This document shows, piece after piece, positions 28,777 through 37,571 of a DNA stretch of 64,000 nt. The DNA is from Umboniibacter marinipuniceus (GTDB lineage: Bacteria; Pseudomonadota; Gammaproteobacteria; Pseudomonadales; DSM-25080). Every line of letters begins with the position of its first letter. The first letter of the stretch is position 1. The stretch is from positions 354,645-418,644 of the forward strand of contig NZ_REFJ01000001.1 in the NCBI RefSeq assembly GCF_003688415.1, read 5' to 3'. The notes under the pieces were generated by a model. The model was not told where the DNA came from. It worked only from the letters and a program-made list of their open reading frames with translations, and did not search any database. A program made the position numbers and the translations under genes.

Positions 28777-29637
28777 CTAAAGGACGCGACTCACGATGTA
28801 GTCGGCGACGCCTCGAAGCGCTGCGGAGTCGCCCGTTAGTTCGTCGGCCGAGCTCATCGCCTCGGCATGCAGTTTAGTGAGCTCAGCGCGAGCACCTTCC
28901 AAGCCAAGTAAGCTGACATAGGTTGGCTTATCATTGCGGATATCGGATCCCTGCGGTTTGCCAAGGGTGTCGGTGTCTGAAGTGACGTCGAGAATATCGT
29001 CTTGAATCTGGAAGGCAAGGCCAATGGCATCGGCATAGCGCTGCAACGCGGCCAATTCTGCTGGCTCAACCTGAGCGACGATTGCGGGTAACAGGCAACT
29101 CGCAACAATCATTGCGCCTGTCTTGGCTCGGTGCATCGCTCTAAGTTGTTCATAGCTTAGTGCGGAGCCCGCCGATGCAACGTCCACAGCTTGACCCAGT
29201 ACCATACCATTGGGACCCGCTGCCTCACACAGTGTTTCGAGGGTGGCGCCAATGGTTGCGGCAGGAGTCAGGCTCAGTTGCTGGAAGCCCAAACTCTGAA
29301 GTCCATCGCCTACTAAGATAGCTGTCGCTTCGTCATACTTCTTGTGACAGGTAGGCAGGCCTCGACGAAGGTCGTCATCGTCCATGGCAGGTAAGTCATC
29401 GTGAACGAGTGAGTATGAATGAATCAATTCAATTGCTGCGGCAAGAGGATCGGCTGAGTCGAAGCTCAGTCCCACCGCTTGCGCCGTTGCGTAGACGAGC
29501 GCTGGACGAACACGTTTACCACCATTAAACACGCTGTAGCGGATAGCTTCGTCAAGTAGGGTAGCGTCCGCAAGCTGACGGTCAAGATAGGACTCAATAC
29601 GCGCTTGGCTATCTTGAGCGAAAGACTTAAAGGTCAC
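28777..29637 (-). CDS. ispA: Farnesyl diphosphate synthase (short-chain polyprenyl synthase)
   Basis: A 286-residue trans-prenyltransferase. GGKRVRPALVYATA, the first aspartate-rich motif DDLPAMDDDDLRRG and the second DDILD (in FQIQDDILDVTSD) bind the diphosphate-Mg sites. It condenses IPP with DMAPP and GPP to give FPP for ubiquinone and undecaprenyl synthesis. It lies 5 bases after xseB and upstream of dxs, which provides its precursors. Confidence 0.95.
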   Translation of the reverse strand: MTFKSFAQDSQARIESYLDRQLADATLLDEAIRYSVFNGGKRVRPALVYATAQAVGLSFDSADPLAAAIELIHSYSLVHDDLPAMDDDDLRRGLPTCHKKYDEATAILVGDGLQSLGFQQLSLTPAATIGATLETLCEAAGPNGMVLGQAVDVASAGSALSYEQLRAMHRAKTGAMIVASCLLPAIVAQVEPAELAALQRYADAIGLAFQIQDDILDVTSDTDTLGKPQGSDIRNDKPTYVSLLGLEGARAELTKLHAEAMSSADELTGDSAALRGVADYIVSRVL

Positions 29638-29642
29638 GATAA

Positions 29643-29873
29643 CTATTGCTCCGAGTTGAAAGGAGCCGTTTCGTCAACGGCATTCTGCGCGATAAGCTGT
29701 GACACTTTTTGCTCGGCCGCACTCAGCGATTGTTGGCATTCACGCGTAAGGACGATACCGCGTTCGAACTTAGTCATCGCCTCTTCAAGCGAAAGCTCGC
29801 CGGCTTCGAGTTCATTGACTAAGGTTTCTAGCTCAGTGAGTTTTTGTTCGAAGGCATCATTCTTCTGGGTCAT
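29643..29873 (-). CDS. xseB: Exodeoxyribonuclease VII small subunit
   Basis: A 76-residue helical protein, FEQKLTELETLVNELEAGELSLEEAMTKFERGI, matching the family exactly in length and heptad pattern. It binds the XseA large subunit (gene not in this window) to form the single-strand exonuclease. First gene of the xseB-ispA-dxs unit, divergent from yebG. Confidence 0.95.
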   Translation of the reverse strand: MTQKNDAFEQKLTELETLVNELEAGELSLEEAMTKFERGIVLTRECQQSLSAAEQKVSQLIAQNAVDETAPFNSEQ

Positions 29874-30004
29874 GTTAAGTGCTCATTCTGTTTTCTCTAT
29901 TGTCGTATTTTTTGTGAAATAGCGCAATCGAAGAGCGGGACCATTATGCTGCAAATACTGGTACACTCGATGCTTTGATGGGCGATGACAACGAGGAGAA
30001 ATTC

Positions 30005-30247
30005 ATGGCCGTAATAGCGATGTGGAAGTGCGACAGGGACGGGAAGATGTTTGAAGATAAAAAAGAAGCTGAGAAGCATGACAAAATGTTGGAGCTTGCC
30101 GCTGGCTTTACTGATCTCTTTGAAGCGCAAGCAAAAAGTTTGAATGACAAGGACGCTGAAAAGATTGGCCTACTATTAGCTCAGCATGCGGAAATCGTCA
30201 TTGCAGCATGTAAAGGAAAGCCTGAGCAGCTGACGGAAATAAAATAA
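30005..30247 (+). CDS. yebG: YebG family protein
   Basis: An 80-residue protein with the YebG layout: MAVIAMWKCDRDGKMFEDKKEAEKHDKMLELA followed by a helical C-terminus. It is shorter than the 96-residue E. coli protein, lacking the acidic tail. E. coli yebG is DNA-damage inducible through LexA; here I found no good LexA box upstream. The ATG at 30005 follows GAGGAG; an upstream ATG at 29975 would lie before that ribosome site. It is followed by a palindrome and a strong terminator. Confidence 0.88.
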   Translation: MAVIAMWKCDRDGKMFEDKKEAEKHDKMLELAAGFTDLFEAQAKSLNDKDAEKIGLLLAQHAEIVIAACKGKPEQLTEIK

Positions 30248-30248
30248 A

Positions 30249-30267
30249 CTGTACAAAAAGTGTACAG
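30249..30267. promoter_or_regulatory. Palindrome CTGTACA-N5-TGTACAG after yebG
   Basis: Perfect 7-bp arms around AAAAG, starting one base after the yebG stop. It resembles a LexA box but the spacing between CTGT and ACAG is 11 instead of 8. The core TGTACAG recurs at 30389-30395, and CTGTACAG at 30675-30682 in the same gap, so it may be the site of a different dimeric regulator. Confidence 0.5.
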
Positions 30268-30273
30268 ATCTGT

Positions 30274-30297
30274 AAAAACCCTTAGTAAAGGGTTTTT
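30274..30297 (+). terminator. Intrinsic terminator after yebG
   Basis: AAAAACCCTT (30274-30283) and AAGGGTTTTT (30288-30297) form a perfect 10-bp stem with a 4-nt loop, with the T-run inside the 3' arm. Confidence 0.85.
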
Positions 30298-30816
30298 GCG
30301 CCCCAACTTTTAAGTCTATCCACACTCTTATACACAAGTTTCATAGAATAACTTTTGCTGTATTGGTTACATTTCGGTTATGTATTTTTGTACAGTGTCT
30401 AATGTGGCTGATTTTGAATCAAATGGCGTCAAGCCCTTGTGTTTAAAGGCTTTCAGCGGGCTGTGTCTAAACTATTAACAGCCTTTTCCCCAGAAACTGT
30501 GTGTAATTAAGTTATTGATAAATATAGCTTTTTTCGCTAGATCTGCCGCATTGTGCGGATTAAATCCTTTTTGAACGGGCGGTACGGATCAGGGATTGAA
30601 ATGAGGCATCATTTTTTTCAAAAAAAGCTTGATTTCTTCGCAGGCTAGAAAAAACAAAGGCTTGAACTATATAGCTGTACAGTTTTTCGAAAAAAAACTT
30701 ATCCACAATAGGAGTCAGGTCTTATATATCGAGTGGTGAGGCGTGAATTACGGATGTTTTTCACAGTTATCCCATTTTAAGATACGATCAATTGATAGAG
30801 GCGTTCGGAGATGCAG
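30298..30816. other. AT-rich gene-free gap with DnaA-box-like sequences
   Basis: 519 bases without a coding signature, very AT-rich with A- and T-runs (for example 30610-30640 and 30684-30700). Contains TTATACACA at 30328-30336, TTATCCACA (perfect DnaA box) at 30699-30707, near matches CTATCCACA at 30316-30324 and TTTTTCACA at 30757-30765, and two TGTACAG elements. A weak inverted pair CCGCA-ttg-TGCGG lies near 30547. It must also hold the folM promoter. No RNA gene is recognised. Confidence 0.5.
30699..30707 (+). promoter_or_regulatory. DnaA-box match
   Basis: TTATCCACA fits the TTATNCACA consensus exactly, in an AT-rich setting about 110 bases upstream of folM. One perfect box plus one TTATACACA about 370 bases away is suggestive only. 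Confidence 0.45.
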
Positions 30817-31521
30817 ATGAATACACTAGTCGTGTCAGGTGCAAGCAGACGGTTTGGGTTGCTGGTAGCGGAACACTATTTAAAGCTTGGCTGGCAAGTC
30901 ATTGCATTATCTAGGCAATCTAGCCCCGAGCTGGATACATTGGTGGGGAAAGGCGTTTGTTGGCTAGCATGTGACTATGAAGATAAGGCATCGGTGTTGA
31001 CAGCACTCAAACAGATTGAGGAGCAAGTCAGCTCGGTGCAGCTACTCGTCCACAATGCGTCCTACTTCGCTGTAGACTCTGAAGAACTCGACGCTTGGGA
31101 TCAGCTCGAGCGATTTAATCGTGTCCACGTCCAAGCGCCAGCACTGATAAATTATAGGCTTCAACCACTATTAACCAACCTAGACCAACCCGGTTTGATT
31201 GTTCACCTCAGTGATATCTTCGCGGATCGCCCTCGAGCGGTTCATGCACGTTACTGTGCGAGCAAAGCAGCATTGGAGAATTTAACTAAGTCATTGGCAT
31301 TAAAATGGGCGCCAGGTGTGCGGGTAAATAGTATTCAGCCCGGACCGGTTAAGTTTTTGCCGTCGCATTCCGATGCGGACAGAGCGAGAGTGCTCGGAGA
31401 AACTCCTCTTGGCTATGAGGCGGGCTTTGAACCACTCTTGAAGGCGCTAGAATACTTGGTTGATAACCAGTTCGTTACTGGGTCCAGTTTGAAGGTTGAT
31501 GGTGGTAGATCCATCGCCTAA
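30817..31521 (+). CDS. folM: Dihydromonapterin/dihydrofolate reductase FolM (SDR family)
   Basis: A 234-residue short-chain dehydrogenase of the FolM type. Seen: SGASRRFGLLVAEH at the cofactor site (the RR after Gly-Ala-Ser is typical of pteridine reductases), LLVHNASYF, catalytic YCASKAALENLTKSLALKWAPGVRVNSIQPGPVKF and the closing VDGGRSIA. It reduces dihydromonapterin or dihydrofolate with NADPH. ATG 30817 is preferred over ATG 30811 because GGAG ends just before the latter. Its last 75 bases are antisense to a folK-like gene, which supports a pterin theme. Confidence 0.85.
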   Translation: MNTLVVSGASRRFGLLVAEHYLKLGWQVIALSRQSSPELDTLVGKGVCWLACDYEDKASVLTALKQIEEQVSSVQLLVHNASYFAVDSEELDAWDQLERFNRVHVQAPALINYRLQPLLTNLDQPGLIVHLSDIFADRPRAVHARYCASKAALENLTKSLALKWAPGVRVNSIQPGPVKFLPSHSDADRARVLGETPLGYEAGFEPLLKALEYLVDNQFVTGSSLKVDGGRSIA

Positions 31522-31926
31522 ATACAATTGCTCACACTGGATTGCGGCATGGCGATTAGAGGTGAAGACCGCTTTGACATAGCTTTCATCACTCGACAAA
31601 AAGCTGTCGGGTTGAGGGGAGTCTAGGACTTGAAATATATCGATGTCACAGCAGCGATTCTTTACGCTGCAAAGAGGGTCGTCACGATCTCTGCCTAATT
31701 CAACTTCGATGTCATTCAGAATAGCCTTCACTGCAGTGGGGCTCAGCGAGCTCTCAAAGATGGCCGCGGTATTTATGAATTCATTCACTTCGATCATTTC
31801 TACCGCATCAGTGCTGACTCGGGGAAAGAGTGTCAATTCGCCAAAAAGCTGAGTTAACTTTACGACGGCACAACCGATATTTTTATCGGGCTGGATGTTA
31901 CCGCCGATGCTCACATGATAGTACAT
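31447..31926 (-). CDS. FolK-like pterin pyrophosphokinase, divergent
   Basis: A 159-residue protein with the frame of hydroxymethyldihydropterin pyrophosphokinase: YHVSIGGNIQPDKNI at the start (family GSN is GGN here), VNEFINTAAIFESSL, and ILNDIEVELGRDRDD followed by NRCCDIDIF, where the family has RxxDlDiL. The Asp pair that binds Mg-ATP is kept, but the Trp-rich loop and C-terminal LPHPR motif are not evident. It may use a modified pterin or be a paralogue of housekeeping FolK. It follows the GMC oxidoreductase gene by 12 bases, and its 3' end overlaps folM by 75 bases on the other strand. Confidence 0.72.
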   Translation of the reverse strand: MYYHVSIGGNIQPDKNIGCAVVKLTQLFGELTLFPRVSTDAVEMIEVNEFINTAAIFESSLSPTAVKAILNDIEVELGRDRDDPLCSVKNRCCDIDIFQVLDSPQPDSFLSSDESYVKAVFTSNRHAAIQCEQLYLGDGSTTINLQTGPSNELVINQVF

Positions 31927-31938
31927 AGCGTTAGTCCG

Positions 31939-33549
31939 TTAGGTAGTCCATCCAAGTTTTATGTCGTGAGCGATTTTTTCAGCAATCATGATAGTGGGTG
32001 CATTAGTATTGCCACTCACAAGTGTCGGCATGATCGACGCATCAACCACACGCATTCCTGATACGCCGTAAACGCGACATTGGTTGTCAACAACAGCCAG
32101 TGGATCATTATTGGGTCCCATCCTACAAGTCCCTACGGGGTGATATTGTGTATCTGCGCGAGCACGAATATCGGACATCAATGCGGTATCGTCGTGGTAA
32201 TTAACGGGGTAAAGCAGAGCGCCTCGTCCTTCAGAGAGTGCTTCTGAGGCCAGAATTTCATGCATCTTTCTGGCTCCATCTAATATTGTCTGCTGATCAC
32301 GCGGATCAGCTAAAAACTGCGGGTCAATCAACGGTGCATCGCTTGGGTCTGAGCTTGCAAGGCTTACCGTGCCTCTGCTGTGAGGTCTTAGTACAGTGGC
32401 GTGGCAGCTGAAGCCATGTCCTAGATGAAGTTTTCGTGCGTGATCATCTACCATGCCGACCACGAAAATGAGCTGGATATCAGGGCGTTCACCATCATCT
32501 TTGGTGGTAAAAAATGCTCCAGATTCCGCGATTGAACTGGTAATTCTACCCTCGCGTTTGCGAATCCATTTGAAAGTGTCTCCTAACAGCTGAAACGATC
32601 CCTTTAGCGATATGCCAAAGCTTGAGTGAGTTTCCGTGCTACGATAATCCACCACATAGTCAATATGATCTTGAAGGTTCTTACCCACACCGGCTAGCTC
32701 AACTTGCGGACTAATACCATGGTGAGCTAACTCCTCGGCAGCACCAATCCCAGATAAATTTAGCAGTTGCGGCGAGCCAAATGCGCCTGCAGAAAGTAGC
32801 ACCTCGCGCTTAGCTTTGATAACACGCTCCTTCCCTTGACTGCTGACCACCACCCCAGTGGCTTTGCCGTCAACTAGGGTGACTCGGTGAGTTAAGGTGT
32901 TGGTCATAATCGTGAGGTTATTACGCTGTACGGCAGGAGTTAAATACGCTTTGGCAGAACTGCAGCGCTCGCCATTCCATATAGTTCTTTGAAGAATGTG
33001 TGCTCCGGCCTGCTCGTGACCATTGTAGTCATCATTTCGTGGGACACCATTTGCTTCACAGGCGCTAATAAAACGATTGTTCAGCTCACTCGCGTGAGTT
33101 GGATTACTGACACCTAAAGGCCCCTCAGTACCGTGTAGTTCATCGTCAAAGGTGTCATTGCACTCAGACTTTATGAAGAACGGGAGGACACTGTCATAAT
33201 CCCAGCCAACGTTACCTAACGCAGCCCACTGGTCATAATCCTCGGCCTGACCGCGAACATATAACATGGCGTTAATTGATGAAGACCCGCCTAACACCTT
33301 CCCGCGAGGTTGGTAGCCGCGGCGGGCATTTAGCTGAGGTTGCGGCGTAGTATTGTATTTCCAGTTCGCTTGTCCTAAGACAGCAAGGCCGGCTACACCT
33401 GTGGGGGCATGAATGAGTGGGTTGCTATCCTTCTTACCGGCCTCAACCAGCAAAACACTCACGTTGGGGTCTTCACTAAGGCGTGAAGCCAATACGCAGC
33501 CCGCTGACCCCGCACCGACAATGATGTAATCGAACGCTGATGAAGACAT
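31939..33549 (-). CDS. GMC-family FAD oxidoreductase (choline/alcohol dehydrogenase-like)
   Basis: A 536-residue flavoprotein. The N-terminal dinucleotide motif IIVGAGSAGCVLASRLSED, the GMC signatures ANWKYNTTPQPQLNARR and RGKVLGGSSSINAMLYVRG, GAFGSPQLLNLSGIG, and the C-terminal YHPVGTCRMG with VVDASIMPTLVSGNTNAPTIMIAEK carry the catalytic His and Asn. It oxidises an alcohol using FAD; choline and aliphatic alcohols are typical in this clade, but no betaine genes are nearby and the substrate is open. AGGGGA lies before the ATG. Upstream partner of the folK-like gene. Confidence 0.92.
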   Translation of the reverse strand: MSSSAFDYIIVGAGSAGCVLASRLSEDPNVSVLLVEAGKKDSNPLIHAPTGVAGLAVLGQANWKYNTTPQPQLNARRGYQPRGKVLGGSSSINAMLYVRGQAEDYDQWAALGNVGWDYDSVLPFFIKSECNDTFDDELHGTEGPLGVSNPTHASELNNRFISACEANGVPRNDDYNGHEQAGAHILQRTIWNGERCSSAKAYLTPAVQRNNLTIMTNTLTHRVTLVDGKATGVVVSSQGKERVIKAKREVLLSAGAFGSPQLLNLSGIGAAEELAHHGISPQVELAGVGKNLQDHIDYVVDYRSTETHSSFGISLKGSFQLLGDTFKWIRKREGRITSSIAESGAFFTTKDDGERPDIQLIFVVGMVDDHARKLHLGHGFSCHATVLRPHSRGTVSLASSDPSDAPLIDPQFLADPRDQQTILDGARKMHEILASEALSEGRGALLYPVNYHDDTALMSDIRARADTQYHPVGTCRMGPNNDPLAVVDNQCRVYGVSGMRVVDASIMPTLVSGNTNAPTIMIAEKIAHDIKLGWTT

Positions 33550-33602
33550 ATAGATCCCCTTTCTGTCAGGCGCCCCGATGAATTGAAGGTTTCACGGCTC
33601 GG

Positions 33603-34709
33603 TTAACGGAGTTTGGTGGCTCTCAGAATAACAAACTTCGCATTACTTGCGATGGTTTCACAGTTACCAAAGAGTTTCTTTAATTTGCCGTGATAGTTAA
33701 GGTGCCTGTTACCAACAATAACCAGTTGACCGTGAACTTTCAAACAGCGAAGTGAAGCAGTGAACATGTTCCATGCTAGAAAATCACCGATTACTTGCCC
33801 CTGATGAAAAGGAGGGTTGTTGATCACCAGGTCGAAATGATTTGCTGGCGTACTACCAAAGGTGTCTACCCAGTTGAACTGCGCTACACGTGATGAGCCA
33901 ACTAAATGATCCCAGTTGTACCGTGCGCTATCGATGGCCATAGACGACTCGTCAAAGAAGTGAATGTCGCTCTCTGGAGCACGCAGCGCGCACTCAACGC
34001 CAATAATTCCGTTACCACAGCCTAAGTCTGCGATCTGGCCCCGTTCAGGGAGGTGCGGGAGATGTTGCAGTAAAAATCGAGTCCCGATATCAATACTTTT
34101 ACTGGAGAAAACATTGGCGTGGGATTGATATTCACGCTCCTGATAACTGAACGCACTCTGGGGTAGCGATGAAGCGCTTAGCGAACTATCCAGATGGCTG
34201 AAAAGTAATCGAGCTTTCTTTTTTGCTAGTGACGTCGTGGTAGGACCAATGATTTGCTCGAATAATTCGAGCGCACGTTTTGGCAAGTGCTTCACCATTG
34301 CAGCGCCGACGATGACTTGACCATCCGCAAGTTGAGCTCGGAGTTTACGCAGCTGATACGCCAATAGCTCCATGGACTTGGGTATCTTTATAATGATGGG
34401 GCCTTCGGTTTTAGGCAGTGGTGTGAGCGCATCGAGGAGCTGTGGACAATTCACATCATTTTTGCGGGCGTTGAGTTCTGTAGCCATAGCGCTCAATTTC
34501 GAATCTGAGATGCTAATCAGACCGCCGCTTCCTAGCGCGATTGCGCCGAAGCTATCATTTAGTATCAACGCCGGAGGCTGTTCAGGCGAGTGTTCTTCCA
34601 ACCAAGATAGCACGAGCTCATCCGCCGCATCCCACGCTCTGAGAGAGGCGTCATGATTAGTGGGGAACCGGGCTAACTGGAAGTCTTTGATTGGGGATTT
34701 GATGAACAT
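33603..34709 (-). CDS. rlmG: 23S rRNA (guanine-N2) methyltransferase RlmG
   Basis: A 368-residue RlmG/RsmC-type enzyme with a degenerate N-terminal methyltransferase-like domain and a C-terminal catalytic one. The SAM motif is IADLGCGNGIIGVECAL; the base-flipping motif is VINNPPFHQGQVIGDFLAWNMF; the tail VGNRHLNYHGKLKKLFGNCETIASNAKFVILRA is characteristic of RlmG, which methylates G1835 (E. coli numbering). GAGAG precedes the ATG. Neighbours share strand but not function. Confidence 0.92.
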   Translation of the reverse strand: MFIKSPIKDFQLARFPTNHDASLRAWDAADELVLSWLEEHSPEQPPALILNDSFGAIALGSGGLISISDSKLSAMATELNARKNDVNCPQLLDALTPLPKTEGPIIIKIPKSMELLAYQLRKLRAQLADGQVIVGAAMVKHLPKRALELFEQIIGPTTTSLAKKKARLLFSHLDSSLSASSLPQSAFSYQEREYQSHANVFSSKSIDIGTRFLLQHLPHLPERGQIADLGCGNGIIGVECALRAPESDIHFFDESSMAIDSARYNWDHLVGSSRVAQFNWVDTFGSTPANHFDLVINNPPFHQGQVIGDFLAWNMFTASLRCLKVHGQLVIVGNRHLNYHGKLKKLFGNCETIASNAKFVILRATKLR

Positions 34710-34766
34710 GCTAACTCTCGCTCTCAGGTTTAGCTGGCTATTGTACCTTCTTGGGCCGGCGAGTCA

Positions 34767-37571
34767 TCAATGTTGCTCAAATCCGCGAATAAACTCCACC
34801 AGTTCCTCTTTATACAGCGGCTCTGAATAGAAGAAACCCTGCCCGCAGTGAACCGCTTCGCGAATGAGTAGGTCTAGCTCAGCCTGAGTCTCTACTCCCT
34901 CTGCAATAACACTAACGTCCATCTGGATGGCAATAGCCATGATAGCTCTGATGATAGCAAGGTCTGTTGGATCATTAGCGGCGTGTTGAACAAAGCTTTT
35001 ATCGATTTTTAGGGCGCTAATAGGGAAACGTTTGAGGTAACTCAAGCTGGAATAGCCGGTGCCGAAGTCGTCGATGGCAATGCGAATCCCTGCTTGCCTT
35101 AGCTCTCGAATCTGCCGGGTCGTGGCTGGCGCATGATCAAGTAATACGGATTCAGTGATTTCAATTTGAATGTGCTCTGGGCTCACATTGAATTGCAAGC
35201 GCGCGTGATTTAAATAATCGGAGAAGCTATCAGCACGAAACTGCTGTGGTGAAGCGTTAATGGATAGGTAAGCAGGCGATTTCAGCAACGCAGACCAGTC
35301 TGCAAAGTCCTTCATCGCTTGGTTCATGACCCAGCTACCCAATTCGTCAATCATGCCCATATCTTCAGCAATGGGGATGAACTCTTCGGGAGAAATGATA
35401 CCGAATTCTGAACACTCCCAGCGGCAGAGCGCTTCAACGCCAATAATTGAAGACGAAGTAAAGTCAATCAGCGGCTGATAGGCAATACGTAGGGCGTTGT
35501 TGGAAATGTCGCGACGCAGAGCTGTCTCCAGCTTAAGTCTTCGTCGGTTGATATCCAGCATCTGGTCTTCGAAGAAGGCGTAGCGACACTGATCCATTTC
35601 TTTGGCAATATACATCGCAGTATCCGCGTTGCGTGTTAACTCGCTAAACTCAGTGCCGTTTTCTGGGAAGAGTGTAATACCTATACTCGCGCTAACGTAT
35701 ATTTTTCGCGCGCCAATCTCGAAGACTACTTCTAGAGCATTTACTAGTCTATCCGCAGTCTTAGCAGCTAGGTCCCGAGCGCTGTTAACGGGTAGTTGTT
35801 TGAGAATAACTGTGAACTCGTCACCACCGAGTCGACAGATTGCGTCATGCGGGCGCAGTGTTTGTTTCAGGCGTGCCGCGACCAATTGGAGGAGCTCGTC
35901 GCCAACTTCGTGCCCGTAGTTATCATTGATCATTTTAAAACGGTCTAGATCAATGAACATCAATGCGACCACGGTATTTTCTCTAATGGCCTCGGTCATC
36001 GCTCGTTCCAGTCGGTCTTTGAATAGGAAGCGATTGGGTAAACTGGTTAGCGAATCAAGGTATGCCATTTGTTCGAGGCGTTCCTCAGCATTCTTCTTTT
36101 GGGTAATGTCCTGACTCAGCATAATGACATGCTCAATGTCACCGCTTGGCGAGTTGACGCAATACATGATCAGCTCGCTGGGGAATATATCACCATTGGC
36201 AGTTTCTTGAGTAACCTCACCGGACCACTCGCCGCTTTTAATAGTTTGTCGCCAAATGTAGTTGAAGAAAGCGCTAGAGTGCTCGCTACTTAGCCAGTTT
36301 CTTGCGGAGTGACCAACAGTTTCTGTGCGATTCACTTGAAAAATCTCTAAGAATCTAGCGTTACAATCTTCCACAAGTTGTTGCCGATTTACAATCAAGA
36401 TCGCTTGGCTTGAGTGGCTAAAAACGCTCGAAGATAAACGGAGCTGAAGCTCTTGTTCAACCTGTTCGGAGATGTTGTAGGCAATACAGACGAAACCACT
36501 ATGATGGCGATCTTGATCAAATAACGAAGAGAGCGCTAGCCTCACTGGTATCGTCCTACCGGACTTGCTGATAAACGTAGACTGAGCGAAAACTGCCTGG
36601 GTGTTAGTCTGCGAAGGAGAATGCCTTCGTCGGAGTAGAAATTCAGTGATCGTCTGGTGGTTTTCTTGGTTTAAGGGTTCGAATACAAGTGGCGAATGGC
36701 TGCCAACCAGCTCCTCACGCCGGTACTCAAGGAGTTCTTCCGCAGCGCTATTCATCGTTCTAATAATGCCATCTAAATCCAAGGTGATAATGGCATATTC
36801 TGCACTGGCAATGATCGCCTGGTTTAGCTGCTGGCTTTCAACTAGGGCCACTCTTTCGTCACTGAGTTGATTAACGATTTCGTCAACGGCATCACTTATG
36901 GTAGTCAACTCGTCATGACCATCAAGACCAATTCTCAGCTCAAGATCACCCATCTTCCATCGGGTGAGAACGCTAAGCGCACGAGCTAGACGGCGAGTGA
37001 AGCGAGCATGGATAGCGATGAGAAGTATACTCGCCCCGAGAAGGCCGAATAGTAGGTTAAACAGGGATTGTTGTGTAAGTTGTGCGTAGGCACTATCTAA
37101 ACGCTCGTTCAGGTTGATTTGATAGCTAATTCTGAAGCAGTTTACTTCATAATTTAAGCAAACCGGTTGTGTGCTAATTAAATAGTCGCCCAAATGACGG
37201 TCAATATATTCAACATGTCCACGAGGTAGCAGCTCAACCAACTCAATATGAAGTAGGTCTGCTAGCGTTGATGTTGCTGTGAGCGTTGCACTGTATTGAT
37301 TTAGTTGGTCTTCCGCTAAGAGAGAAAATGACGCGTAATCATCCTCCAGTAAAACGTTATTAATTAGCTGAAGAGAAAAGGAGTCATCGAGTTGGTTAGC
37401 CGCTTCCTCCAAAAAACGCTTTGCCTGCTGAGTTTCGCGATACACCTCTTGGTGTATTGCTTGCTCGATCGACGCTTCGAGTTTGAGCCAGCCATAGATA
37501 TGATTTGCCACCGTCACTGCGGCGGTAATCACGAACAGGGAAATGGCCAGAAAACTGCGGAGCGACCTCAT
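34767..37571 (-). CDS. Membrane PAS-PAS-GGDEF-EAL cyclic-di-GMP protein
   Basis: 934 residues: TM1 about 8-27, periplasmic sensor region to 165, TM2 about 171-188, HAMP-like linker 190-245, PAS 250-370, PAS 380-490, GGDEF domain about 500-660 with intact LGGDEF (581-586), and EAL domain 690-930 with EAL (713-715), DDFGTGYSS (834-842), KIDKSF (855-860) and EGVET (891-895). Both catalytic sites look competent, so it may make or degrade c-di-GMP depending on the signal. No product-inhibition RxxD is obvious five residues before GGDEF. Its start overlaps the MscS gene stop (TAATG), placing it third in a three-gene unit. Confidence 0.93.
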   Translation of the reverse strand: MRSLRSFLAISLFVITAAVTVANHIYGWLKLEASIEQAIHQEVYRETQQAKRFLEEAANQLDDSFSLQLINNVLLEDDYASFSLLAEDQLNQYSATLTATSTLADLLHIELVELLPRGHVEYIDRHLGDYLISTQPVCLNYEVNCFRISYQINLNERLDSAYAQLTQQSLFNLLFGLLGASILLIAIHARFTRRLARALSVLTRWKMGDLELRIGLDGHDELTTISDAVDEIVNQLSDERVALVESQQLNQAIIASAEYAIITLDLDGIIRTMNSAAEELLEYRREELVGSHSPLVFEPLNQENHQTITEFLLRRRHSPSQTNTQAVFAQSTFISKSGRTIPVRLALSSLFDQDRHHSGFVCIAYNISEQVEQELQLRLSSSVFSHSSQAILIVNRQQLVEDCNARFLEIFQVNRTETVGHSARNWLSSEHSSAFFNYIWRQTIKSGEWSGEVTQETANGDIFPSELIMYCVNSPSGDIEHVIMLSQDITQKKNAEERLEQMAYLDSLTSLPNRFLFKDRLERAMTEAIRENTVVALMFIDLDRFKMINDNYGHEVGDELLQLVAARLKQTLRPHDAICRLGGDEFTVILKQLPVNSARDLAAKTADRLVNALEVVFEIGARKIYVSASIGITLFPENGTEFSELTRNADTAMYIAKEMDQCRYAFFEDQMLDINRRRLKLETALRRDISNNALRIAYQPLIDFTSSSIIGVEALCRWECSEFGIISPEEFIPIAEDMGMIDELGSWVMNQAMKDFADWSALLKSPAYLSINASPQQFRADSFSDYLNHARLQFNVSPEHIQIEITESVLLDHAPATTRQIRELRQAGIRIAIDDFGTGYSSLSYLKRFPISALKIDKSFVQHAANDPTDLAIIRAIMAIAIQMDVSVIAEGVETQAELDLLIREAVHCGQGFFYSEPLYKEELVEFIRGFEQH

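Noticed and set aside
30249-30267. LexA/SOS box for yebG
   Set aside because: It lies downstream of yebG and the CTGT to ACAG spacing is 11, not 8.
30298-30816. Chromosomal replication origin
   Set aside because: Too few good DnaA boxes, no recognisable 13-mer series, and neither dnaA, rpmH, mnmG nor par genes nearby. Reported only as DnaA-box-like sequence.
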